Source of the DNA: Anaerolineae bacterium
Lineage (GTDB): Bacteria > Chloroflexota > Anaerolineae > 4572-78 > J111
Assembly: GCA_023382535.1 (NCBI GenBank)
Contig: JAHDWA010000057.1
Location: forward strand, 1 to 61,381
Reading direction: 5' to 3'
Length of the DNA stretch: 61,381 bases
In this document: one piece after another, positions 25,244 to 32,605 of the stretch
Layout of the letters: each line of letters opens with the position of its first letter
How positions within the stretch are numbered: the stretch's first letter is position 1
Made by a program: the position numbers and the translations under genes
The notes under the pieces: generated by a model
The model's input: only the letters and a program-made list of their open reading frames with translations
Database searches by the model: none
What the model was told of the DNA's origin: nothing

Positions 25244-26254
25244 ATGATAACAATTGAAGCCGATCAAACCGAACTCCCCTGGCATTGGAGCGGCTATTCC
25301 TTCAGAGCTATGAATACCCGGGTCCAAGCCTGGCTCTTTAGCCAGACAGACAGCCCGGTGCTGCCGGATGTCCAGCGGCTGTTTCACAGCTTTGAAAAAC
25401 GCCTCTCGCGTTTTGACCCACAGAGCGAGTTGTCACGCCTCAATGCTGATAAAACTGAAGCCTTTCGAGCCAGCCCTATTTTGCTCGATGCCGTCGAAGC
25501 TGCGCTCGTCGCTGCCGAGATTACCCACGGCCTGTACGACCCCACGCTTCTGGCTGTGCTGGAGCAGGCCGGTTATGATCGCAGCTTTGAACAAATAGCC
25601 CAGGCGCTGCCGCTGACTGAGCTGGCCGGCCCGCTGGCTGCCCCCCCTTCCCCCCGGCTTTCTAGTCGCTCCTTCACCTTTCGCTCTATCACGATCAACC
25701 GGGCCAGGCGAGAGATTTATAAGCCGTGCGGCCTGCGGCTCGACCTGGGTGGCATGGGTAAGGGCTGGACGGTTGATCGCGCTGCCGACCGCTTGCAGGG
25801 ATTGGGACCGTTCCTGGTCAATGCGGGCGGCGATATATTTGCCTACCACTCCCCGCCGGGCCAAAAAGGCTGGGAAATTGATCTGGTCCACCCGCTACGG
25901 CCGGAGGAAAGCATGGCCCGGCTACTGCTCCACCACCGGGCGCTGGCGACCTCAACCATTGCCAAACGACGCTGGCGGAGTCAGGGCCAAATCATGCACC
26001 ATTTGATTGACCCGCGCACCGGCCAGCCGGCCCAAACCGATGCCCTCTCCGTCTCGGTGGTGGCCGACCGCACCGTTATGGCTGAAGTCTACGCCAAAGT
26101 CGCCTTGATTGTGGGGGCAGAGCAGGGATTGGCTTATCTACAAAGCCTGCCCGGAGTTGAGGGATTAATCTTCACCGCCGGGTCGCAGATTCTTTACACC
26201 CCGGGCCTGGCGGAGATGCTGGACCGGGTGGAACCGGCCGGGTATGTGAATTGA
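25244..26254 (+). CDS. apbE: FAD:protein FMN transferase
   Basis: 336 residues, normal for ApbE. AGGA precedes the ATG. Family features are the N-terminal FRAMNTRVQAWLF, LFHSFEKRLSRFDPQSELSRLN, YDPTLLAVLEQAGYD, the flavin-site LRLDLGGMGKGWTVDRAAD, LVNAGGDIFA, and HHLIDPRTGQPA for the catalytic metal region. ApbE transfers FMN from FAD to a Thr or Ser in redox proteins outside or at the membrane. I see no standard flavinylation motif in neighbouring genes, so its target is either unconventional or outside the window. No lipoprotein signal is evident, so location is uncertain. Confidence 0.92.
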   Translation: MITIEADQTELPWHWSGYSFRAMNTRVQAWLFSQTDSPVLPDVQRLFHSFEKRLSRFDPQSELSRLNADKTEAFRASPILLDAVEAALVAAEITHGLYDPTLLAVLEQAGYDRSFEQIAQALPLTELAGPLAAPPSPRLSSRSFTFRSITINRARREIYKPCGLRLDLGGMGKGWTVDRAADRLQGLGPFLVNAGGDIFAYHSPPGQKGWEIDLVHPLRPEESMARLLLHHRALATSTIAKRRWRSQGQIMHHLIDPRTGQPAQTDALSVSVVADRTVMAEVYAKVALIVGAEQGLAYLQSLPGVEGLIFTAGSQILYTPGLAEMLDRVEPAGYVN

Positions 26255-26268
26255 CAGGAGAGGGTTTT

Positions 26269-26346
26269 ATGGCTAATCTTTGTGGATCTGCTGGCTGGTG
26301 GCCGCACCACCTGGAGAAACCACATGGGCCGAAAACGCAGTTTTGA
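26269..26346 (+). CDS. Possible leader peptide upstream of the cytochrome b-like gene
   Basis: A 25-residue frame (MANLCGSAGWWPHHLEKPHG...) begins at ATG 26269 with the best ribosome site of the neighbourhood (AGGAGAGGG, four bases away). It overlaps the start of the next gene in another frame. It could couple translation to the next gene, be a relic of an older start, or be meaningless. Confidence 0.3.
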   Translation: MANLCGSAGWWPHHLEKPHGPKTQF

Positions 26347-27145
26347 GCTTTGGGCCGCTCTGGTTGTAATTATTTTGATTACCCTATTGTACCTGTGCGG
26401 GGTTATGCGTTTGGGTCTAGCCCCATCTGCCAGCAGCCTGTTTGGGCATGGATTGGGAGTAGTGGGCTTTGTGCTCATGCTCCTGACCGAAACTTTATAT
26501 TCGCTGCGCAAATGGTCGCGCCGGGCTAAATGGGGCCGTCTGGTCACTTGGCTGCAATTTCACATCTTCACCGGCTTGCTTGGACCGTATTTGGTGCTGC
26601 TGCACACCGCCTGGACTTTTAACGGCCTGGCCGGCCTGACCATGCTGCTGACGGTTATCGTGGTGGTCAGCGGCTTTATCGGCCGCTATATTTATACAGC
26701 TGTGCCGCGCACCGTTGATGGGGTAGCCCTGGAGGCGGGGGAGTTGGAACGCCAGATTATCGCCGGCGAAGCAGCCCTGAAAAAGTGGCTGTCAACCCAC
26801 CCGGAAATGGGCGACTCTCTGGCGTACCGGCTGGCTAGCCAACCCCCGGTAGCGCCGGGCGGTTGGTGGTTGGTCTTGGGGCGGGCCTGGTGGGAGTGGC
26901 GCTCTCACTGGCAGTGGCAGCGTGATAAACGCCAATTACGGGCGCTGGGGTACACTCAATTACAAGAGTTGGAGGAGTTGCTCACGCGCCGGGAGGCTCT
27001 GCGCCGCCAGGTGGCCTCGCTGGCCCTGGTGCGGCAGATGTTAGCTACCTGGCATGCGGTGCATGTCCCCCTGGGAATGAGCCTGTTCACCCTGGCCTTT
27101 ATTCACATGGGCGCGGCTCTCTATTATGCCACACTGCTCAAATAG
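26324..27145 (+). CDS. Bis-haem-b-like integral membrane protein
   Basis: 273 residues from ATG 26324, with GGAG eight bases upstream; a GTG at 26282 extends the frame. About five helices are present. The third and the last carry histidine pairs 14 residues apart: FHIFTGLLGPYLVLLHTAW and HVPLGMSLFTLAFIHMG. This spacing is typical of four-helix proteins that hold two b haems across the membrane. A hydrophilic helical loop of about 110 residues separates the helix pairs. It sits between ApbE and a 12-haem cytochrome c, so it probably passes electrons from the quinone pool or cytoplasmic donors outwards. No named family is certain. Confidence 0.65.
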   Translation: MGRKRSFELWAALVVIILITLLYLCGVMRLGLAPSASSLFGHGLGVVGFVLMLLTETLYSLRKWSRRAKWGRLVTWLQFHIFTGLLGPYLVLLHTAWTFNGLAGLTMLLTVIVVVSGFIGRYIYTAVPRTVDGVALEAGELERQIIAGEAALKKWLSTHPEMGDSLAYRLASQPPVAPGGWWLVLGRAWWEWRSHWQWQRDKRQLRALGYTQLQELEELLTRREALRRQVASLALVRQMLATWHAVHVPLGMSLFTLAFIHMGAALYYATLLK

Positions 27146-27162
27146 CCTTGAAGGTAAGGCCG

Positions 27163-28242
27163 ATGAAAAACCGACCGGGGTGTCTTTCGTTGAGCGGCAT
27201 CATCATAGCGGGCCTGGTTTTGGTGGGGGTTTTTGGTTTCGTGGTAGTAGGTGGGGGCGCTATCTTCAGTCCTGGACCTCTGAACGCTCAGGCCGGCGAG
27301 CCAAAATTGGGTGATGTTAGAACCCATGCCGACTTGAGCCACCACTGTGAAGCCTGCCATGCGCCTTTCTGGGGGCGGGAAATTATGTCGGACCGCTGCC
27401 TGGGATGTCACAGCGAGATAGGGGCAGAGTTAAAAGAGCTGTCCAGCCTGCATGGAACGCTTATGACCGGCGCTTTTACGCCCTGCCAGCAGTGCCATAC
27501 TGAGCATCAAGGGGCGAGCGCCGAACTGACCGTGATTGATCGGGCAAACTTTCCCCATCAAGCGACCGGCTATGATCTAAGAGCACACCGGCGTTTGGCT
27601 AACGGCGATCCCTTTACTTGCGCCGGATGCCATCCTCAAAGCCTGACTGACTTCGAACTATTAACCTGCGAGCATTGTCATCATGAGATTGAGGCGGCTT
27701 TTACCCAGGCCCATATCAATACCTTTGGCCCGGCGTGCCTGGCCTGCCACGATGGGCTGGATAGCTATGGGACTGTCTTTGACCACAGCATAACATCTTT
27801 TCCCCTGGCCGGTAACCATGCCGGCGCCGCCTGCGCCGGGTGCCATCAGGGTCAAAACAATCTGATCAGCTTGCAAGCTACTCCCCAGGAATGTTACGCC
27901 TGTCACACCGAAGATGATGCCCATAGCGGCCAGTTTGGGCAAAACTGCGCCGCCTGCCACACCGACAATGGCTGGATTCCGGCCGCTTTTAACGGCCCGC
28001 ATCCTTTCCCAATGGATCACGGAGCCAGCCGGGCCAGCTCATGCCAAACTTGCCATACTGATAGCCTGCAAACGTATACCTGCTACGCCTGTCACGAACA
28101 CACGCCTGCCGAAATTGAAGAAAAACATCTCGAAGAGGGCATCCGTGATTTTCAGGATTGCACCCGGTGTCACCCTACCGGACGCGAGGAAGAAGGGGAA
28201 GAAGATGAAGACGGCAGAGAAGATGAAAACGACGACGATTAG
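27163..28242 (+). CDS. Dodecahaem (12 CxxCH) cytochrome c
   Basis: About 359 residues from ATG 27163. An N-terminal helix (about 8-35) anchors or exports the protein. Twelve CxxCH haem-binding motifs follow: CEACH, CLGCH, CQQCH, CAGCH, CEHCH, CLACH, CAGCH, CYACH, CAACH, CQTCH, CYACH and CTRCH. The pattern resembles class III/NapC-related and cytochrome c7-like multihaem proteins, with many extra His residues for second ligands. The last 20 residues are almost all Glu/Asp. It lies 18 bases after the cytochrome b-like gene, a layout that suggests an electron conduit from membrane to cell exterior. Confidence 0.9.
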   Translation: MKNRPGCLSLSGIIIAGLVLVGVFGFVVVGGGAIFSPGPLNAQAGEPKLGDVRTHADLSHHCEACHAPFWGREIMSDRCLGCHSEIGAELKELSSLHGTLMTGAFTPCQQCHTEHQGASAELTVIDRANFPHQATGYDLRAHRRLANGDPFTCAGCHPQSLTDFELLTCEHCHHEIEAAFTQAHINTFGPACLACHDGLDSYGTVFDHSITSFPLAGNHAGAACAGCHQGQNNLISLQATPQECYACHTEDDAHSGQFGQNCAACHTDNGWIPAAFNGPHPFPMDHGASRASSCQTCHTDSLQTYTCYACHEHTPAEIEEKHLEEGIRDFQDCTRCHPTGREEEGEEDEDGREDENDDD

Positions 28243-28270
28243 TCGCCTGTTCGGTTTCGACGATCTCTTC

Positions 28271-28297
28271 AAAAAGCTTGCCAGGCGCAGGCTTTTT
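28271..28297 (+). terminator. Terminator after the multihaem cytochrome
   Basis: AAAAAGC and GCTTTTT form an inverted repeat with further inner pairing and a T-run on the 3' arm, 29 bases after the stop. It may end or attenuate the cluster transcript before the last two genes. Confidence 0.6.
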
Positions 28298-28436
28298 GAT
28301 TCCAGGGCCAAATTATGAAAAGATTGTCATTGTAGTTTCATCAAAATGTCACATCGGCTTGATAAATTGTAACTACCTGGCGCTGGTCGTGCCTAAATAC
28401 ACCTCGGACGGTAAAAACAGGAAAGAAACAGAACCA

Positions 28437-28898
28437 ATGACGATAAATGCAACCAAAATAAGTCCAAAACGAAAGCAATATAAAGTAACGGGAAGGGCCA
28501 AAATTTCTATGGCCGCGCTCAGTCTGCTCAGTTTTATCGGCGGCTGGGATTTGATTGCCCGGCTTGACCAGCAAAAAGAGGCCCAGGCCAGCGGTTTGAC
28601 GACCATTTCCCCGCCTGTAGCTCAACCTAACCCGCTCCCGTGGCCTACCATTGCCCCGCTCGCCGATGTTCCGCCCATTCCCACCCTCGTTCCCACTTTG
28701 ACCTTTCAGCCGGCCGGGTTGTCAGCTCCAACCGGGCAGGGGGCCAGCGCCAATCCGGCCACGTTTCAACCTGCTCCCCTTCCAACGCTGGCTCCGCTGC
28801 CCACCCTGGCGCCTTTGCCTCCTCTGCCTGTGCCGCCACCTCCTCCCCCGGCGCCATCCTCATCGGGCGGCGGGGGCAATCGGAGTGGGGGTTCGTAA
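28437..28898 (+). CDS. Secreted proline-rich protein with Gly/Ser C-terminal tag
   Basis: 153 residues from ATG 28437; AGGAAAG lies upstream. A helix near residues 22-40 (ISMAALSLLSFIGGWDLIA) is a signal anchor. Residues 55-140 are Pro-rich with LPTLAPLPTLAPLPPLP and a run of prolines. The C-terminus is GGGGNRSGGS. It looks like a version of the protein at 23920 without the Ig-like domain. It may span the cell wall or present the tag; the function is unknown. Confidence 0.6.
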   Translation: MTINATKISPKRKQYKVTGRAKISMAALSLLSFIGGWDLIARLDQQKEAQASGLTTISPPVAQPNPLPWPTIAPLADVPPIPTLVPTLTFQPAGLSAPTGQGASANPATFQPAPLPTLAPLPTLAPLPPLPVPPPPPPAPSSSGGGGNRSGGS

Positions 28899-28933
28899 AT
28901 CAGTTTTTACATTTTATTTTGGAGACCTTATCA

Positions 28934-29734
28934 ATGGTTAGTCAGTCTGAAATTTCTATGCAATCGAATTCAAAGTCTCTGCTTGATGTGTTGATGATCG
29001 GTTTGGGGGTATTTGGCGGGGGCATCCTGGCCCTGCTGACGCTCTGGCTCTGGCTGAATTACCGCAGCGATCCGGCTCACAGCCTCCTGTCAAGCATGAG
29101 CATAGCCATGGCGGGCCTGCTGCCCGCCTCCTGGCGAGCGTTGCTGGGCGCTGAAACCCAGATGATGGGGCTACCCCTCAGTGGCGACACCAAAGCGTAC
29201 TGGTATATGGCCCGCGCCGGCGGTATTGTCGGCTATGTGCTGCTGTGGCTCTCGGTGGTTTGGGGCCTGGTACTGAGTACTAAGATTACGGAGGGCTTAG
29301 TACCCGCGCCGATTGCCTATGGCTTGCATGAGTTCCTCTCGCTTGGAACGGTACTTTTTGCCGCCGGGCACGCGCTGGTGTTGTTAGGGGATCGTTATAT
29401 CGGCTTCAATATTTTCCATCTCACCCTCCCTTTTTTTGCCCCCTATAAACCCGTGTGGACCGGCCTGGGTACGATTGGTCTATATCTGAGCGCTATCTTA
29501 ACGGGTAGTTTTTACCTGCGCAAGCAGATTGGCCAAAAGATTTGGCGAAGCTTGCACTACCTTACTTTTGGGGCCTATCTCCTGGTCTTGCTTCATGGGG
29601 TAATGGCCGGCAGTGATAGCGGCCTGAGCGTGATGCGCTTGATCTACTTTAGTACCGGTTTTAGTATGCTCTTCCTGATCTATTACCGGCTCTTTACCCT
29701 CAAAAGCAAAGGGACCAGAGTCGCAAAACGCTGA
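28934..29734 (+). CDS. Ferric-reductase-like transmembrane protein
   Basis: 266 residues from ATG 28934, with GGAG ten bases upstream. About seven helices are present. Two carry histidine pairs: LHEFLSLGTVLFAAGHAL (14 residues apart) and LHYLTFGAYLLVLLHG (13 apart), the haem ligands of the ferric reductase-like domain shared by FRE, NOX and YedZ/MsrQ proteins. Cytoplasmic FAD and NADPH domains are absent. It follows the proline-rich gene by 35 bases and ends the redox cluster before a terminator. It could move electrons across the membrane towards the multihaem proteins. Confidence 0.8.
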   Translation: MVSQSEISMQSNSKSLLDVLMIGLGVFGGGILALLTLWLWLNYRSDPAHSLLSSMSIAMAGLLPASWRALLGAETQMMGLPLSGDTKAYWYMARAGGIVGYVLLWLSVVWGLVLSTKITEGLVPAPIAYGLHEFLSLGTVLFAAGHALVLLGDRYIGFNIFHLTLPFFAPYKPVWTGLGTIGLYLSAILTGSFYLRKQIGQKIWRSLHYLTFGAYLLVLLHGVMAGSDSGLSVMRLIYFSTGFSMLFLIYYRLFTLKSKGTRVAKR

Positions 29735-29775
29735 TTTCTGGCTGTGTCTGGCAGATTAGGTAATAGTTGAATAAC

Positions 29776-29813
29776 CCGGGGACGCGCCTGCCGTGTCCCC
29801 GGCTTTATTTTTT
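29776..29813 (+). terminator. Rho-independent terminator of the redox cluster
   Basis: CCGGGGAC (29776-29783) and GTCCCCGG (29795-29802) form a perfect stem, followed by CTTTATTTTTT. Confidence 0.85.
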
Positions 29814-29858
29814 ACCCTTCGTTTAACAGGCGATGCATTCAGAAAAGCCATTCTTGTG

Positions 29859-29888
29859 TTCGCAAAGAAATAGAAAAACGAATATAAT
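29859..29888 (+). promoter_or_regulatory. Promoter for the NarL-type kinase
   Basis: TATAAT at 29883-29888 is preceded, 18 bases away, by TTCGCA at 29859-29864 (four of six matches). The kinase ATG is 69 bases downstream. Confidence 0.45.
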
Positions 29889-29957
29889 TAGGTGGATAAC
29901 TGCACAAACGGCGGCGATCAGACCGTTGTAAAATATTAATCTTGTCAGGCTTTTTGA

Positions 29958-31769
29958 ATGAACAAGACGAAGGCCCCTATCACACTCGAAAACAAAGAGT
30001 CCCTCCAACCGAACACGTTCCCGTTAGATTGGCTTGTCTCTAATTTACGCTGGATTTGGCTGCTGCTTATGGCCCTTTTTGTCATGGGCGAGAATTTGCT
30101 CAGTAGTGAGCCTACCCCCAATTTTACCCGGCTCCTCATTCTCGTAGGGGTAGGGGCGGTGCTGAATGCCAGCTACGCTGGCCTGTTGTGGGCCAAATTC
30201 TTTCCCAACTGGCTGGCTATTATCGCCGCTATCCTGGATGCTGTTTTGGCTATCGGTTTGATGGTGATGCTGCCCCAGCGCGCCCAGTTGTTGTTACCCA
30301 TCATGCTCGTTCCGGTGATGCTGGCCGGTCTGCGCTGGAATGGAGAAGCGGGCCTGCTAATGGCTTTACCCATTGCCTTAAGTTACGGCGTGCCGTTGGT
30401 GCCGCTGCTCAGTGATAATATTGATCGGGTTAGAGTGGTTAACACCCTGCTAACAGCCGCCGCCAATGCCATTGTTCTGTTTATTGCCGGCGGATTGCCC
30501 GGCCCTTTTCTGCGCATGCACCTTGATCTGGCGGCCCAGGCCAACGAAACCGAAATTAAAGGCCTGCGCATCGCCAATGAACGGGGCAAACTCATCTCGG
30601 AAATGGCGCTGACCCTCGGCTCGACTCTTAATTATCGCAAGGTTTTGCGGACTATGATTGACCTGGCCTTTTCGGCTATGGCCGAGGTGGGTACCAGAGA
30701 TGAGTCGACGATTGCGATGGTGCTGCTCTTTGAAGGAGACAGCGAAAATGGGGCTGAACGGCTGACCGTTGCCGCTGGCCGCAACATTGGCCGCGCCGAC
30801 GAAGGCCGGCGGGTGAGTAGCGAAGAAGGGGTAATTGGCCGGACGATTCGCACGGCTGAAGCGACCGTCACCAACAACGCTCAGAAGGACCGGGTGTTGA
30901 CCACCTTTGCCTCCACCCCCGGCTGCCGGTCGGCTATCTGCGCGCCGCTGCGGGCGGGTCTCAATACCTATGGGGTGGTCCTCTTTTGCAGTACCGAACC
31001 CAATTTTTATAACGAAGAACACAAACAACTCTTGACCACCTTCTGCAGCCAGGCCATCATCACTCTGCAAAACGCCCAGCTTTTTGAAGACCTGCAGCGT
31101 GAGCAGCAGAAGATTCTGGAAAAGGAAGCTGAAGCTCGACGGAAATTGGCCCGCGACCTGCACGACGGCCCTACCCAATCCATTGCGGCTATTGCCATGC
31201 GACTCAACTTTATCAAGATGGTGCTGCAAAAAGAGGATGTGTCCAAAGCCTACGAAGAGATTGTCAAGGTTGAAGAAATCGCCCAGCGGACTACTCAAGA
31301 AATCAGGACGATGCTCTTTGCTATGCGCCCGGTGATTCTGGAAACACAGGGCATCCTGCCGGCCCTGCTACAATATGCCGACCGGTTAAACGCCACCGAA
31401 TCCTTTAAAGTTAGCGTCAATAATCGCGGTTACAACGGCCAGCTCAACAGTGAAGCCGAAGGGGTTGTCTTTGCGATTGTCGAAGAAGCGGTTGGCAACG
31501 CCAAAAAGCATGCCCAGGCCAGCGAGATCAGGATCAGTTTAATCAGCGGCAAAAATAACCTGATCGTCGAAGTTAAAGATAACGGCGTGGGTTTTGATGT
31601 CGAACACACCAAGTCAACCTATGACCAGCGCACCAGCTTGGGACTGATTAACCTTGACGAGCGAGCGCAGCTAATCGGTGGGGCTTGTACAATTGAGTCA
31701 GCGCGAGGACGCGGTACGACTATCCGGGTTGAAATACCCTACACTGCTGCTATTGAAACAACTCAATGA
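29958..31769 (+). CDS. NarL/DegS-type sensor histidine kinase with GAF domain
   Basis: 603 residues. Residues 25-185 form about six membrane helices. A GAF domain lies near 210-375 (LISEMALTLGSTLNYRKVL through FCSQAIITLQNAQLFEDL). The dimerisation domain is HisKA_3 with His402 in ARDLHDGPTQSIAAIAMRL. The ATPase domain shows VFAIVEEAVGNAKKHAQAS, DNGVGFD and SLGLINLDERAQLIGG. Kinases of this group normally pair with LuxR-type regulators, but none is present here. It directly follows the redox cluster and may sense its redox state or substrates, which is inference from position. Confidence 0.92.
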   Translation: MNKTKAPITLENKESLQPNTFPLDWLVSNLRWIWLLLMALFVMGENLLSSEPTPNFTRLLILVGVGAVLNASYAGLLWAKFFPNWLAIIAAILDAVLAIGLMVMLPQRAQLLLPIMLVPVMLAGLRWNGEAGLLMALPIALSYGVPLVPLLSDNIDRVRVVNTLLTAAANAIVLFIAGGLPGPFLRMHLDLAAQANETEIKGLRIANERGKLISEMALTLGSTLNYRKVLRTMIDLAFSAMAEVGTRDESTIAMVLLFEGDSENGAERLTVAAGRNIGRADEGRRVSSEEGVIGRTIRTAEATVTNNAQKDRVLTTFASTPGCRSAICAPLRAGLNTYGVVLFCSTEPNFYNEEHKQLLTTFCSQAIITLQNAQLFEDLQREQQKILEKEAEARRKLARDLHDGPTQSIAAIAMRLNFIKMVLQKEDVSKAYEEIVKVEEIAQRTTQEIRTMLFAMRPVILETQGILPALLQYADRLNATESFKVSVNNRGYNGQLNSEAEGVVFAIVEEAVGNAKKHAQASEIRISLISGKNNLIVEVKDNGVGFDVEHTKSTYDQRTSLGLINLDERAQLIGGACTIESARGRGTTIRVEIPYTAAIETTQ

Positions 31770-32515
31770 ACGAACAGGGACAACTAATCGCCTGGGCTGT
31801 CTTGTCTTTGGCGCTGCCGGTGGGCTGGGCCTGGCGACAAGACCGGCTAACCAAAGCCGGAACTGAGCCGGGTTTGGCAGAGCAGTGGTTGAATTCCGCT
31901 GCTCGATTTTTTTATGGGGTGGGCTTGCCTTACCTGGCGCTGATTACCGGGGCCGTGGCGCCTCGATTTTTGGGCTTAAAGGGCCTGGAAAATCTGGCTG
32001 CGCTGCCCTGGAGGGAGGATGTTGCAGCCTGGTTTGTTAATCTGCAAAAGGCAGCGGCGCTCATCCCGCTAGAATGCCTGGCTGATGGTGGGGCTATGAT
32101 CAAGGCGGGTCTGGCAGCGATGCTGCTTCTGGCAGGCATCCGGCTGAGTCTGGCCCGGCTTAGCCTGGCCTTGCCCGTTTCAACCCCCTCCATCGGGGAA
32201 ATCGTTTTTGAGGGTTTGCATTGGGCTTTTTATCGGGCGATTTTTTGGATCATGACGGGTGATTTATATCTGGGAGTCGTCTGGGGGACGGTTTGGACTC
32301 TAGGGGAGTGGACGCTCGTTGCCTGGGTCCAGCAGGATGGAGCCCTTCAAAAGCCGCAACTGCTGGTGAAGGCAATGATTTTAATTGTGACTTCCGCCCT
32401 CTTCTTCTATGTCCCCAATCTATGGCTCCTCTGGCCGCTTCAAGGGGCGATGGTTCTCCTGCTGGCCCTTCCTTACCGGGCCAGTCCTGAATTTAGAAAA
32501 CGGATTTCTGCTTGA
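31766..32515 (+). CDS. Integral membrane protein of unknown function
   Basis: 249 residues. The start overlaps the kinase stop (ATGA), so the two are coupled. About five to six hydrophobic helices are present, with GVGLPYLALITGAVAPRFLG, the helix around MIKAGLAAMLLLAG, and FYRAIFWIMTGDLYLGVVWG. No catalytic or binding motif stands out. It could be a partner or accessory of the kinase. Confidence 0.6.
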   Translation: MNEQGQLIAWAVLSLALPVGWAWRQDRLTKAGTEPGLAEQWLNSAARFFYGVGLPYLALITGAVAPRFLGLKGLENLAALPWREDVAAWFVNLQKAAALIPLECLADGGAMIKAGLAAMLLLAGIRLSLARLSLALPVSTPSIGEIVFEGLHWAFYRAIFWIMTGDLYLGVVWGTVWTLGEWTLVAWVQQDGALQKPQLLVKAMILIVTSALFFYVPNLWLLWPLQGAMVLLLALPYRASPEFRKRISA

Positions 32516-32605
32516 AAGATTGGATGGCAAAGCCAAACTTTACCTCTAACCTCTCAGGCATCATTTTTGCACGTCATTTCTACACTTAATTTATGGAGAG
32601 AATTT

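Noticed and set aside
30450..31298. A 282-codon frame antisense to the NarL-type kinase
   Set aside because: It mirrors the GAF and HisKA_3 regions of the kinase and has no features of its own.
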